A stretch of 64,000 nucleotides of DNA from Steromphala cineraria (Eukaryota > Mollusca > Gastropoda > Trochida > Trochidae): positions 54,694,747-54,758,746 of the forward strand of contig OU744721.1 in assembly GCA_916613615.1 (NCBI GenBank), written 5' to 3'. Under the pieces are notes generated by a model. It worked only from the letters and a program-made list of their open reading frames with translations. It did not search any database and had not been told where the DNA came from. Shown in pieces: positions 20,636 through 33,479 of the stretch (its first letter is position 1; each line of letters begins with the position of its first letter). Both the position numbers and the translations under genes were made by a program.

Positions 20636-21300
20636 ATAACATCCTTTATCTTACCTTACAGTAAAATACTCGTTTTTGATTGGCTGATCATCGAATCGTT
20701 TTATCTTATGTACCCCTCGAGTCTCACTTCTCACGGTGTACAAATTCAATGTACCCCGCTGTCATAGCAACAGCTTCTCTCCGAGAAGAGGTGTCGCATA
20801 ACGTTAAGATGACGTTACCAAATGACGCACGCAATGTGCAGAGTTCACATAAGTTGAATTAGCTGTTTTCGTGATTATTAACTATAAATGTGTTTTCTCG
20901 TCATTCTATGTTTTATTTCGAAACAAATTCCGCATTACATTACTTACACATGCTATAGAACTTTAAGCAAAAGGTTTTTAAGCATGTTTAGCCGAGTAGT
21001 TTTACGTAACACGATTCATAACATTTCAGTCGGGTTGGCTGACGCCATTTTGTTTACATTAAGGGTCAAGGCCGTCAATACGGTGATGGCTCATCCGTTG
21101 ACGGCAGTCAAACTAAAATTGATGTATTTTTTCTTTCATGACGGTAAGATAAATACGTTGTATGCTTCTCCCTCGGGTAATACGGTCTGATGTACCATCT
21201 TTGCAGAAATGTCAGCCCTCGCCTTGCGGCTTGGGCAACATTTCTACAAAGATGGTACATCAGACCGTATTACCCTCGTGAGAAGCAAACAACTTATATT
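20636..21300. mobile_element. CpG-richer segment ending in a long hairpin, probably a foldback or MITE-type element
   Basis: Base composition shifts to more GC and more CpG than either flank. At its right end 21157-21212 and 21238-21293 are inverted copies with a 25-nt loop. The inner 33 bp of the arms pair almost perfectly (GGGTAATACGGTCTGATG then TACCATCTTTG and AGAAATGT, with one C/T mismatch). A plus-strand frame of 100 codons (20888-21190) runs into the left arm and has no recognisable domain. The outer boundaries are not defined, so I cannot say whether the hairpin is an element on its own. Confidence 0.5.
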
Positions 21301-22505
21301 ATTCTGGCCTGATTTATCATGTCAACATGAATATCCTTGACATAAACATCTTAATAGACAAACAGAGGATATAGGTAAAACAAAATATTTTGAGAATTTC
21401 AAGAGAAAGATGAAATGCGGAGCTAAATTTTACTTTGTAAGCCAGACATAATCATTGAGTATTGCATTCCTGCAGGGTACGTGTAAACAATGTCCAATCT
21501 ATAATGGTCAGCCTTTCCCCTAGCTCTACATGCTCGTACATAGGTTCAATTCATTTACTGATGTAATTAACATCCAGCATAGCATCTTATTTATTAGGAT
21601 CTCTTTGCCCTTATATTAATCTAGGAGAAGAGGCCATCAAGTCCAACGTCATTTAACACTTGTGATTTCATTAGCAGGAACAGCAAATCACAATTAGGCC
21701 TTGGCTGGAGACACCTGATGATTTCCAAGTTACAAATTGTGATCACTTCTATCTGTGGAGGGTCATGAGTCATATCTAGTTGCATTCTTAATAGACCAGA
21801 TTCCCATAGCCTCCTGTAGTTGGCACTGATATGCAGGGCTTCTGCCAAAAGTCAATAATGGGACTTATGGAATATTGATCAGAACCTGATAAAAGCAAGA
21901 GAGAGATGACAAGGTAATTTCCTTTTACTTGAGTAACGAAATTGAAACTACATTTTGATTCAATGTAATTTTAAGGTAGGGACCTTTAATTCATCAAGTA
22001 TACTTTATATTGTTTCGAAAGGAAATTTCAAATTTAGAAAATATAATGATATACCATCAACCATTTATAAATGCAACAACATCGGTAAAAGGTGTTTCTT
22101 TAATCAAAAATGCTATTCTTTTAACATAAGCGTAATATATCGGCTCCAAGCCTAGATACTGTCTAACTTCGATAAACAATTATGAACACTCAAACAGACA
22201 TTTCATTCCCTGCAGCAAATACTGCGACCAATCATGTATCCCCAAAGACTTGAGAAATTATTCAATAAAAGATGCTAAGGAGATAAAAGAATTGCCTAAA
22301 TCAATTGTTTGTCTGAACCTCAGTAATGAGCATGTAAACGTCACACATTCTTAATGAATTCTCAAGCTCAAGATTATAAAATGAAAACAAAGGAGAGAAG
22401 ACTTGCATAATTTTTAGAGTCATTACATATTGAGTTGCATGTATCAACAGCTGAAGGAAATACAGAATTAAATTTCAAAACCACAAACAAGAGTTTTTGT
22501 AAGAA
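21301..22505. other. AT-rich spacer, nothing recognised
   Basis: No supported gene, repeat or RNA. Confidence 0.4.
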
Positions 22506-22507
22506 AG

Positions 22508-22764
22508 AACTCCCTTGCTGCATTATGGTTACTAACTGGTAATTCTTTTGTTGCATTATGGCTACTAACCATAACTCCTTTGTTGCATTATGGTGACTTA
22601 CCGGTAACTCCCTTGTTGCATTATGGTTACTAACCGGTAACTCCCTTGTTGCATTATGGCTACTAACTGATAATTCTTTTGTTGCATTATGGTTACTAAC
22701 CGTAACTCCTTTGTTGCATTATGGTGACTTATCGGTAATTCCTTTGTTGCATTATTGTTGCTGG
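22508..22764. repeat. 33-bp minisatellite with a four-unit higher-order period
   Basis: Eight units start at 22508, 22541, 22573, 22606, 22639, 22672, 22704 and 22737, built on TTGTTGCATTATGG followed by a TNACTNAC segment. Units 1-4 match units 5-8 in order (AACTCCC, AATTCTTTT, AACTCCTTT with GTGACTTA, then a fourth). Each pair is exactly 131 bp apart, so a four-unit block was duplicated once. Confidence 0.9.
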
Positions 22765-23819
22765 TCTTAGGGGTCAAGGATTCAAATTAAACAATTTCCT
22801 ATTTAAACATAAACAGTTTTAGTATAATACAAAAATACACAACATCTGATAGCGAAATATGATTTATTCCTGTTCACCACGGTAAGCGAAACTTCATTAG
22901 GTGGTTGTTGACATTTCAATAATGAACCCAAACCTGCTCAATTAACAAAGTTCACTGATCTTCCTTGAACAGCATGCTAAGTTGTAAAGGTCATTCTATC
23001 TCTCTTGACATTCGATAAGTGAATTAAAGTTCATCACCATGTAAATCACTTTCATCTTGGTATACTGAGTCTGATTAATGATAAGTTCCACTTTAGGGAT
23101 TTGTGATACAAAGAAACATTAGGCAAACATGAAATTGAAGGAACCATTTTACTTACAATGAGATTTGAAATGTGAAACGATAATTCAGATTGTTTCAGAT
23201 TATTTGATCCAAATATGTACAAAATTACAAGGCTTACTTACAGCGTTGCAGCTAAAACAGGTAATCATGATTTATCATCTTAAGATGAAGACTAAATATA
23301 TACTAAATATCATTTCTAACCATTAGCTTTTATCTTCTTGCCTCTTGCCTCTGCCCTCTTTCTTGCAATCTTCAAACAATCCTCAATTACCAACAAAGGC
23401 CTCAAAATCTTACTAATTAATTATCTTTCCGGCTAAATATACTCAATACTACATTTAGAAGGGCGTTATTTTGATAATTGATTGTGTTCATCACCCATTT
23501 ACACCCTCATTAAATCATACCGTTCAAAGGTATTAAACTACTGCTCAACAAAGTGATGAAGTCGCTTACAAATGTCAAAGTTTAATGTCACTAATATTTG
23601 TAAAAGTTACACCTTTGTAAAAGATCAAAACCACTTAATTGTGAAATTCCAAAACACATTTCTGTACACGAAATTGAACTCTAAACACTCCCTCTTTGTC
23701 AAATATCAATACATTTTCAAACATGTCCATGGTAACAGCATGACATTGTTACATATTAAAACTTAATAATTTGATAGGAGTTATCGCATTAAATTATGAT
23801 AATGGTAATTTTTTATTGT
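22765..23819. other. AT-rich spacer, nothing recognised
   Basis: Only AT-rich DNA; a pyrimidine-rich stretch near 23330-23370 (CTTGCCTCTTGCCTCTGCCC) is not followed by a credible exon. Confidence 0.4.
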
Positions 23820-24075
23820 CAATAGTATCAAACTTCTATATCCTTTGGACGGTCCAAATGATAACTAAAAGTCATTTGATTCGTTGATTGCCCACTACCT
23901 GTTGATCCAACTCATGTTTATACTTTGTTTAATAATCTCTTGCAGATTGCCTCTTATTGAACGCAAGCACGTTGCTTTGAGAAAGCCTACACCCTGGGTT
24001 TGATTAAGGAGAAAGTTATGTAAATTCGGGTGCCATGGGAACGGTTTTGTGTTTATAGGATAAGAATGAAACGGC
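23820..24075 (+). repeat. Recurrent island P5, copy a
   Basis: The left half (AATAGTATCAAACTT, ATCCTTTGGACGGTC, TTGATTG, CTTGCAGATTGCC) matches 41960-42110. The right half (GGGTTTGATTAAGG, AGAAAGTTATGTAAAT, GGGTGCCATGGGAACGGTTT) matches 43558-43615 at most positions. The two halves are adjacent here but 1.5 kb apart in the 42-kb region, where the P6 block lies between them. No common reading frame supports translation. Confidence 0.7.
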
Positions 24076-24599
24076 CATTACAAACAAGTTCATTGAAAGT
24101 GTGTATGCCTGTTTAATTTACAGTTATGTAAAAGCGATATCCTTTACCCTGAATTTAACACCTGGAAGACAAAGAAAAGTTTTTATATCAAGCCATCTTC
24201 ATAAGGACATATATAAATATAAAACATGCCATGCATACATAGCTATATGTAACCAACATGCAGCATTATTTGCTTTAATTGGTTTCAGAGTATTAAATGA
24301 GCTTCATCGAATCAAATTTACTGATGTAGAAGAATGGAATAATAGTTGTGTTTAAAAACTGTTATATATCAAAAAGCTATCTCAATAATCCTTTTACATT
24401 GACGTGATATCTTTTCTCATATGAAATCCAACTTTCGAAATAGTTCTGATCAAACAACATGTTAATCTTTGAAAAAGAAACTTTCAGAGAGGAGAAACAA
24501 GTTGTTAAGCAATCACAGAGTTAATTTTTCATGTCACAACTAAAAATATTAACTTGTAGTACAGTTGCAGAATTGGAAGGTATATTAAAAGATTAACTC
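24076..24599. other. AT-rich spacer
   Basis: A plus-strand frame of 84 codons (24101-24355) has no domain and no partner; I treat it as chance. Confidence 0.4.
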
Positions 24600-25060
24600 C
24601 TTGATTATCAGTACATACGGTTTCGCTTTGATACGAACTTAAATGGCATAATTCATTATATTAATTCAAATATCAGGCATATTGATTCCCAAATTCATTT
24701 ATGTCAAAAAACTTGTTTTCAATGAATTTATTAAAACAGTAATATATGTTCGTAAAAGCCAAAATGACACGTCTAACTTACATACATACTCGTATATAAC
24801 CTTTTAAACACTATCAACTCGTGACTTTCATTCTGACTGCTTTAGATAAGTTTCCTAAATTAAGTTGACTGATTGATGCGCGTCAATGTCCGGTTTTCGA
24901 TCACATTCGTGAATTCAAAACTTCCTGTTTTCACTACACCACATCAATTAACTTCAGAATGATACTTTCCTTCAACTATTTCTCGATCTGATTAAACCAT
25001 TCGTTATGCATATATGACCCCTACAACTCACGGAGTGGCTATTTAAGCAACACGCATGTC
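24600..25060 (+). repeat. Diverged paralogous block P4, copy b
   Basis: Partner of 15000-15670, sharing AACTTGTTTTCAATGAA, AATGATACTTTC and CTCACGGAGTGGCT in the same order. Confidence 0.55.
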
Positions 25061-25837
25061 ATCAACTAATACACACGGATAAAAGCCTAAGACTCTTCAG
25101 GAGCGGATAAGGAATATGCACGAAAGATAGCTCAACTTGGAACTTAGTTTCAGACATTTCTCCCGGCGAAGGATTTGCTTAAACTTATTTCTGGTACGGT
25201 AAACTACTTTGTTCTTATTTTGGGAAGTATTTTTTTGTAAAAGTAAATACAACTTTTTAAAGGGTTTATATTTAATCAATTATATTGGTTGAATTGAAGT
25301 CAAACAAGAAATGTTTTCTGGATAATTTATTACAAGCCTTTTAAATGAGTGCACCTCTAGTAAAATCATTTTTGTCTATGACATTGTTGGGCGCCTAATA
25401 ATGTTCAATGCTTTCAGTATCCTCTGAAGACGTTGGCTATAAAAAACACTCTCTGTCATGTCAGGTTTGTCATGTGTTTGTTTAAATGCAAAAGGAATAA
25501 GGTTTGCACGAATTTCTAAACTCAAATTCATTTAATCTAATCATCACCAAGAATGACCTCAATTTTCCACTGCAAGGCAAACATCAGAGAAAATGATCTG
25601 TCCATATCAAGTGCTATGTCAATATCTCAACAGGAATCTTTTCGACTAAACCATCATTTACCCGTCTTTTTCCATCCTACCAGGCGCCTTTTAGATATGC
25701 ATCATAATTTTCCATGTAACATTTTCAAGTAAAGAAATCGAGTGTCTCTGAAATTACATGTGTATATTTTAAACTTCATTTTGGCAGATTAAAGTCCCTC
25801 GAGTCCTGATTCTGACTATCTGCAGTTTATTGATTAG
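25061..25837. other. AT-rich spacer, nothing recognised
   Basis: GGCGCCT-type words at about 25390 and 25684 are isolated; no gene or repeat was supported. Confidence 0.4.
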
Positions 25838-26150
25838 CATTCTCTCCCACAGAGGTAGATCAAGTCATTTGATTTGATCCTACCTCTCCTAATAGCGGAA
25901 CTTATAGTACCACAATCCGGTTTTTTAACAAATGAAAATACTTCACGTATGGAAAGGGTGGTTCATAACACATTGTTTTTGCCATGATTCAGTAGCCAAA
26001 ATATTGATTTTAGGACAGCGACGCTGATTGCAATTCTAACTTTGATTACATTTAATCAGACATCTCACAGCCTAATCCACAGACTCGGCTATTTGAAACA
26101 GAGGCTAGATAAACATTTCATGACTTGATTTGCCTCTGTGGGGAGAGAAC
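25838..26150. mobile_element. MITE family C, copy 1
   Basis: About 313 bp bounded by CATTCTCTCCCACAGAGGTA on the left and, in inverted form, TGCCTCTGTGGGGAGAGAAC on the right. The inverted region continues inward (GATCAAGTCAT / ATGACTTGATT). The interior GGAAAGGGTGGTTCA, GCCATGATTCAGTAGCCAAA and GACAGCGACGCTGATTG are shared with copies at 54896 and 58911. It is non-autonomous. Confidence 0.9.
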
Positions 26151-26394
26151 TATTGGTTTGGTGAAGAACCGAAATTTATTTTTATCTGAATATTGTTGTT
26201 GTGAAAGTTGATTTCCTGAATATTGAAACTTCTTAAAGTCTGTTTGCGTCCTCGAACTGACTTTTTTTTATGTTTAATAAAATATAATTATACGGTATGT
26301 TTTTTAAACATAATCCATCCTAAAATCACAAATTTCGGGTTATACATACAAATCTAACACAAAACTGATCTTTCAGTCGCCTAATTTCAGATAA
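26151..26394. other. AT-rich spacer
   Basis: Nothing recognised. Confidence 0.4.
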
Positions 26395-26510
26395 ATAATC
26401 AATACTGAAAGTGTTGATTCGATCTACTGCCCTTTGATCATCGCATGAACGGGATTCCTTCAATCAGATTGTCTATATTTTGGTCCTTGAGAACACTGCT
26501 ATTACTCAAA
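26395..26510 (+). repeat. Recurrent island P1, copy b
   Basis: The most diverged of the three P1 copies: AATCAATACTGAAAGTGTTG, then TGCCCTTTGATCAT and GCATGAACGGGATTCC. It lacks a clean GATCGACATGTCC segment. Confidence 0.55.
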
Positions 26511-27409
26511 GGTACAATTTGATTCAATTAAGATTGATGGGTATCCATAACACCTATTGTTAACTAATGAATCTATTAGTTTTCGGAATTAAGTGTTTAC
26601 CCTGACCATTACAGAATACCAAATAGAAAAGTGCATGTATTTCCTATCGCACAACAATTCAGATTTAAATATCTATAAATTATGAAACCAGTTTATGCAT
26701 TTTAATATGATGATAAGTATCATATGAAGATGCACTGTAAGCATAGAGTATTCAATATTCAGCGTATCGTCCCTTGATTAATCGAATCTCTTAAATAGCA
26801 TTAAAAATTAATGTCATTGTCAGGTTGAGAGATAAGAAGCCGAGTAACAATTATATGAGAAGTCAATACAATAATAAATTATCTTGACTATATGTATGAT
26901 TTGAAAGATAAAATTCTGCTTTTCCAAACAAGCCATACTTTCTCCCCCATACAACCAAAACTAATGTACATAAAATGCCGATGGAACTACTGAAAAAGCC
27001 TTGTTGGAAAATGATTAATTAATGAATATATGTACTTATTCAACCTTTCCGATATTAACTATTAACATCTTTTTATCTAACTGAAACAAGGTGATTTCTA
27101 TTATTAAGAACAAATTGCCATTTTAAATGGTGTTTAATGTTGTCTCTGAATTTCTTAAATATTAAAAATGCATGTGAGCATAATACTTCGAGAATTGAAA
27201 AGAAATGGGAAATTCGCTTGAGAAACATGGTAACAAATATTTAATCATACAATGATAAATTGCAATGACAACTGTGATAAAGACATCTTGTTATTCTATA
27301 TGCAATTCGATACTATTACATAGAAAAACAGGCAATGTTGCAATATTCCAAAATTCGTCAAATACGAATTCATTTTATGCTTAATTCTGTTTGTATTAAT
27401 ATCTCAATT
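26511..27409. other. AT-rich spacer, nothing recognised
   Basis: No supported feature. Confidence 0.4.
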
Positions 27410-27720
27410 TACTTTGTAACAAAAAAGCAAGGTGTGATTGTGCATACAAGGATTTGATTAAGGTTTGATGTTTGGTTTAGGCTTTCTTTGAGTGATCACA
27501 AATTGAGTAGGGAAAGCATTAATGCAATATTGATGTGCAACTTTTGCACCTTAGATGTCCATGTAAATGCCAAATCATACAATTAGGAGGGGAAATTTAT
27601 GGTAATTGAATTTGAGAAATCAGTATTTGGTTGGGAAGAAACACAGTTTGCTACATCGTTTTGTATATTACATGACATTTCTTCTTGATATTGCTATACT
27701 AAGAATGAATATTCCAGATC
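27410..27720 (+). repeat. Recurrent island P10, copy a
   Basis: It aligns with 40555-40865: AAGGYGTGAYTGNGCA, then CCATGNARATG, then GTTAATTGAATTTGAGAAA (GGTAATTGAATTTGAGAAA here), AGTATTT and TTGATATTGCYWYAC. No open frame is kept between the copies. Confidence 0.55.
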
Positions 27721-28068
27721 AAATAAAAAATTATTCAAATATGGGGTATAGGTAACACCCAGACTCTTTTAATGCAAACATCATATACTCGAACCATTTG
27801 ATATTAAGATTGAATGTTACCATGTTTTGAACATCCAAAATGAACATTGAAAAGTAATTCTATTTTAAAACAAACTTCAATCTTCATGGTTATTATGAAA
27901 TTATCAAAATGTCACAAAACAATCAATCAGATCATAATGCCAATCTTACATGGACCAGATAGAATAACAATCCTTCAATGAAACAGCTTGTTAACCTAAA
28001 AGGAAGATTTGACCCACACCAGATTGAAAGGTCAGTGTAATGAACGGAATTTGTTCATATTATAATGT
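27721..28068. other. AT-rich spacer
   Basis: Nothing recognised. Confidence 0.4.
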
Positions 28069-28466
28069 TTAGCTCATCTGGCCTGTAAGGCCCGATGGGC
28101 TTATGGCATGGCATGGTGTCCGGCGTCCGTCCGTCCATCTTCTTCTCTAGAAGCATAAGGCATAGAAAGTTGAAACCATGTGTACAGACTCCTTGACAAG
28201 TGAGGATTAAAAACTGTAGCTTTGGTTGCCCGGTGGCTCCTAATAAGGGTCACAGGGGCCAAGCCCTTAAAACCTATTTTCATCCTCTTCTCCAGAAGCA
28301 TAAGGCCTAGAAAGCTTAATCATAGTGTACAGACTCCGTGACTAGTGAAGATTAATAATTGTAGATTTTGTGACCCTGTAGCCCCTACTAAGGGGGGAAA
28401 CACATTGACCACACCCTAAAGCAAAATCAAATATACAGCCTGATGAGCTACAGAGCCAATGACTCT
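28069..28466 (+). mobile_element. Dispersed repeat D, copy 1
   Basis: It begins TTTAGCTCATCTGGCC and TTATGGCATGGCATGG, with a CGTCCGTCCGTCC run, and ends CCTGATGAGCTACAGAGCC, giving short inverted termini AGCTCATC / GATGAGCT. Inside are two about 140-bp subrepeats, each with TTCTCYAGAAGCATAAGGC, TGTACAGACTCC and AAGGG. I associate this layout with a non-autonomous element common in molluscs; the family assignment is from memory and not checked. Confidence 0.75.
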
Positions 28467-31400
28467 ATTTTTATCAGTTCTTTCCATGTTTCTTTCGTTT
28501 GTTATTATGTAGTATAAAGGCAAATGATAATAACGAATGAGATAAAAAAAAATTAATTCAAACAAGACAAGACATGAAAAATGTCTTTCTTGCTACTTTC
28601 TAGCTTTATAAATTAAATATGCATTAAGAACGTAATCAAAATAAGGGTTATTTACGTTTATAACATATCAGTTCTACGTTTCATATTGTTATAATTCCAC
28701 TCAAAACATTCTGACCAAAACATATTCTGAAAAAGCTACCCTCAGTGTATTCGAACAGTCAGATATATGTAAGTCCCATTCTCTGATGAAATAACACAAC
28801 ACACATAAACTATCAGTTGACCATGCAAGCCTCCTGTTTACAACAGGAAAGCCGCACCTTACTAAGGAGGATGTCAGAAGCAGTTTGTTTGTCATTGATC
28901 TTTAGGTAGCAAACATCAATTTTTTAGAATTAAAACTCATTCCGGTCCCAAACATTTGCTGACTAATAATTGTGATGTTGTCTTTGACTTAAATTACTTA
29001 TCTTATTAATGTGAACTTAAAGACCTATCAATTTCTCAAATAGAAGCATGTTGTATGTTGATGGCTCTTAAGAGAGATATTCAAAATCAAAGAAAACTCC
29101 AATCTTAATGATAGACCTTTGATACCTCACGTGTGTGTCCCTTGAGATGACGCTGTTTAAATAATGTGACTATTTTTAACACTGTGGTCTTGATGACATG
29201 ACAGAAAATATCATAGATATAATTTGATTGGCAGCAATATACCTTTGATGCTCGACAAATATATCCCTTGTCGCCATACCCTTGAGAGAAACGTTACAAA
29301 ATAATCAAAGACCATCAGCCCGCATCAAAGACTCATTGCAGATAATGATTACAACATGGGTCTCCTTGTTTATACTCCTTAGATACTAAGTTCTGATTAG
29401 CGAATCGATTGTTGCTCAGAGCAATACAGTTTCAATGTCTCAATGGTCTTGATTAACTACTACCTCAATCAATGTTATTTCTGTTTTACATGTTGATCAA
29501 CAAAAATACTGTTAAAACGTTTCTTAATAAAATTTAATAACTCTTACCTCATGTCTTCATTTTGAAGTTTGTCTTTTCAAAGTGTTCATACAGTGCGTGA
29601 TACTCCCCCCAGAAATAAATAACATTTGAATGTAGTCTTTGATTACCATTGAACTTATAATGAAATTGTGAACTAATAATGCATTGAATGGACAAAGGGT
29701 TGGAGTCAGAACTAATGATTTGATGTCCTACAATTTTCTTCCGAATTATTTTGATTATGTTTAAGTGGTAATCTCAACATTATTCTTCGTTTTGGTTAAT
29801 AACTGTAATTTTATAAACATTGCGTGTTGATGCATTTTATGATTGATATATTGCTTCTCTCTTTACTTAGGATAAGTATCAAGATTATTAACTAAATCAT
29901 TGACATTTATTGACATTGAAAAGTAAAAAATGGTCTGTGAAAAAAATGTTTACATTGAGAATGGAAATCCAAGCTTAATAGTTGGTTTGTTACTGTAACG
30001 ATTTGAAAAAAACTTTCTCACCAACTGGCAGCCATGCATCACTTTACTTACAGAGCGGACAGTTGGACATTCCTGGGGATTTCACTTCATTAGTTCATTA
30101 ATCACAGCGTCAACAGCATCAGTGCTTGAGCAATTGCTGTGAATGCTGAATTCTGCTCTATCGCCTTCTTTGATAGGCATTTAAGAGGTTGATGAAGGAT
30201 GAAGAAGACAACTATACCGATGTATATCCTTTTTGTATCAAAGACATTTATTATTGTCCGTTTGTCATCCACTTATTTTCTTCATAGTATTTCAACTCTG
30301 TTGTGTTTACCGTTCCTTATCATTACAAGAAACACTCTGTAATGTTGAATATTTCAAAATATTGTTTACATACCAATGACAACATATTATTATATCTATC
30401 ATCACAAATGTAATAAATATTGTGAACTTTTGTTAGTAATTAGCGGTCAAAAAGAACAATGCCATTACCATGTTGAAATTTAGAGATTAAAACAACTATT
30501 GAAGAATCAACAAAGTTTTCACACATTTTTCACCACATTTTCACTCATTTTGAACAGATTAATGATAATAAACTTGTGGGAGGTATATTTTATATTCAAA
30601 TAGACTAGTAGGGAATATCAGCTTATGTCGAATGTGACCTTTGGTATAAATGAAAAATAAAATTACAGGTATTATCAACATTTAACATACATGTTCGAAC
30701 AAAGGAACCCAAATAAAATGACAATAGGTTTGTTTTCCACATCGATCTGTCATCCACTTTATCTCACAGCTGACATTGATGCATCACCTTGCTGACACGT
30801 TAGACAATAAAGGAAAGTTCACTTTAGCAGTTCTTTCATTATACAGATAAAGGGACATCAGTGGTCGATTACATGCTGTGGATGTTACATTTAACTTTGA
30901 TGCAATCATTCTTCAACTGCACCAATTGAGTTATTGCCGGGGAAAAAAGAGCTCAAGACAGTGATCAATTAGGAACATTTATCTTGTTTGCGGGTGATGT
31001 TCCATTTAAATCAAAGTGATTTGCATAATTTTAAACGATTCTAATTTTTTTTATCAAATTTAAATATCGGCAATGTAAACATTATTTTGATTTTAGTAAT
31101 CGATATGAGGGGCTGACATTTCTTTATGTTTTGATCCAGGTTCATCAGCATTTTTCTTCAGTGTTCATTGTTAATTTCAGATATTTAAAATTCTGTCACG
31201 TGATATGGAATTTCTTGTTGTTAATCATACAGATATGCAGGAGTTATTTATTGCCTTTTAGTGTTTCTTCAATCAGCATAATGAAAAAAAATCCTATATG
31301 AAGATAGTTGACAAAAATCAAATCAAATAAAAAAAACCACAACAACCTAGACCAGTTCTAAAGAAGAATTAACGATGGTTCACTCAACCTCAAAGTATAA

Positions 31401-33479
31401 TGATACCTTGTTACCTACAAGTACGTACTTAGTTACTTTAACATCAAGTGATGACTTACAAAAAGGGAAAGCTACGCTTAATGCAGCCTGGTATTACAGT
31501 CTAGTCTTACTGACTACAGTTCTTCAACAGAAGATGGCCTCAAGGAAATCAATTATTTGTAAACGTCTAGGTTTCCAATATTCTATCAGGATAATCTTTT
31601 ATTAGAGCAGTTGAATATGTTGGTGCAGACACGAAAATTGAACAGATCCTGCGCCGACTACTTGGCACAGGCTTGTAATACCTCAGACAGATTGGAACTA
31701 GAAATTCAGTTATCTCCCTTTGTCAGCTGGAACCTTGTATCTAAAGCCACTCAATCTATAACGTCTAAAACCTTGATCTCTGACGCAGACACTGCCTTTA
31801 TCTGTAACAGCTTTTTCTAAACTCACTAATTATAGGCTACCTTCTTGGAACATATACGTGTTGGAGATGGGAAATCGTTTCATGTATGTAACCTACAACC
31901 AACATCATTTTATCACCTTAAGGTTAAACTTTCAAAAGTATTAGGGCTGCGAACGTTAAGTTCGTTCACTTGCTAGAGCAAGAATCATGTACTTTGGATT
32001 TCGTTTGGACATCAATCAAATGATTCCTGCAGCCTTGACAATATTCTGTATGAGAAAACCAATATATAACCATATTTTGGAATCATCTTGACACTTGTAC
32101 AGAATATCATTGTCATATAAACAATTTTGGAATTCTTATTTTCATGAATTTCTATTAAAATATTACATATACAAAACTGTATACTTTGCAGGAAATAATC
32201 AACACAATAACATTGACTTAGTGTACAGAAACAAATATGACTTAGTACAATTGATCCCTGATGAAAGAATGAATAAAAGGTTTTTGATATGTCGCTGGTC
32301 ATTTGCTCTGCAATGACCTGCAAAAGCTGTAATAAAAATTATCTGTTAAGTTAACTTCTACTAACACTTGATTGTCCATGTGTACAAGACAGGAAACCTG
32401 ACCAGTATAAAAATTATTAGCTGGGGTCCATTTTTTTATCCAATTCATACAAAATTAATATTGTCTTTGATTGTGTTTTTCTAGAGTAACTTAGGACTCT
32501 ACCAGCACTGCAAAAGTACATTATCAAGCTGAACTAGTATAGAATAACTGCGCGAACGTCTTAGTCTAAAGTAAAATGTGTTTATGTGTTTATTTATTAT
32601 TCGGTTATGTTCGGCCAATATGAATGACAGAGCAAAAATTTAATGTTTTGAGTGACATAACAAAAGAATTACATTAGTGTTTCAATGTCTCTATGTCTCT
32701 ACATATAATTGTATTTCAACAGTGCATCTACAAATTTTATTTATGGCACATAATCACAATTTGTGTAAAAAAGGTATTTAGAGTTTTGTGGAAAAAATAT
32801 TAAAAAATTATAACGCTTAGTGTAGGGATTTGTCAGGCGATTCTCCTGAAATAAATTGTCATCTAATAAATTGCCATTGTGCGTAGTAACAATGCCGCGA
32901 CAGTCTAAGCTTTTTTTTGTCCTTATAATGCTGTCTATCAAGCAACAACTCCCATCTTTTTGAAGTCTTTTACTTACACGACTTCGTGACGACCTGACGT
33001 GTTACCTACAAACTACCTATATGTCCATTCATTTTGATGAATGAAAAGTGTAATTTCCCTAGTGAACAAATGGGTTTTATGCTAATTAAAAATTGAAATG
33101 AATATTCCGTTCTTGATATTGTTTTTATTGCTAAGGTACGTCTTTTTGGTATTATCTTCCTCAGTGTCTGATTAAAATGTTAATGAACATGAAAAACACC
33201 CTAACAAAATTAGTTTTATTTCCATTCCATAAAAATTAACTTACAGAATACCAGCTCTGTTTAGAATCATAAAATCATATTACTTCCAACAAGATGTTAA
33301 TGTGTAGAAATGTAAAGTCAAGAAAAGACAAATATAGAACATCAATATTTCAACATTCATTATGTTTAAATGGAGTTCTCTGATACCCTTGATTTCAGGG
33401 GTCAATAGGGATTACAGAAAAACAGATAAAAGCAAACTTCAGGTGAAAACAGGTTAAATTCAGACAATGAAATTAACCA
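28467..33479. other. Five kilobases of AT-rich DNA without a supported gene
   Basis: I see no exon with splice sites, no RNA gene and no clear repeat copy. Two less AT-rich patches (about 30030-30180 and 30740-30960) share loose words such as GATGCATCACYTT but do not align convincingly. Two successive plus-strand frames at 31375-31605 and 31611-31820 are in a slightly less AT-rich stretch, yet they lack domains, a polyadenylation context or splice logic. Confidence 0.4.

Noticed and set aside
20888..21190. 100-codon plus-strand frame as a gene.
   Set aside because: It runs into the left arm of a hairpin element and has no domain; the frame is explained by the less AT-rich composition of that segment.
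22508..22764. CRISPR-like array.
   Set aside because: Repeats are contiguous 33-bp units with no spacers, in a eukaryotic context.
31375..31820. Two adjacent plus-strand frames that might be one gene with a frame break.
   Set aside because: They are separated by a stop and a new frame, show no shared domain and lack any promoter or splice signal.
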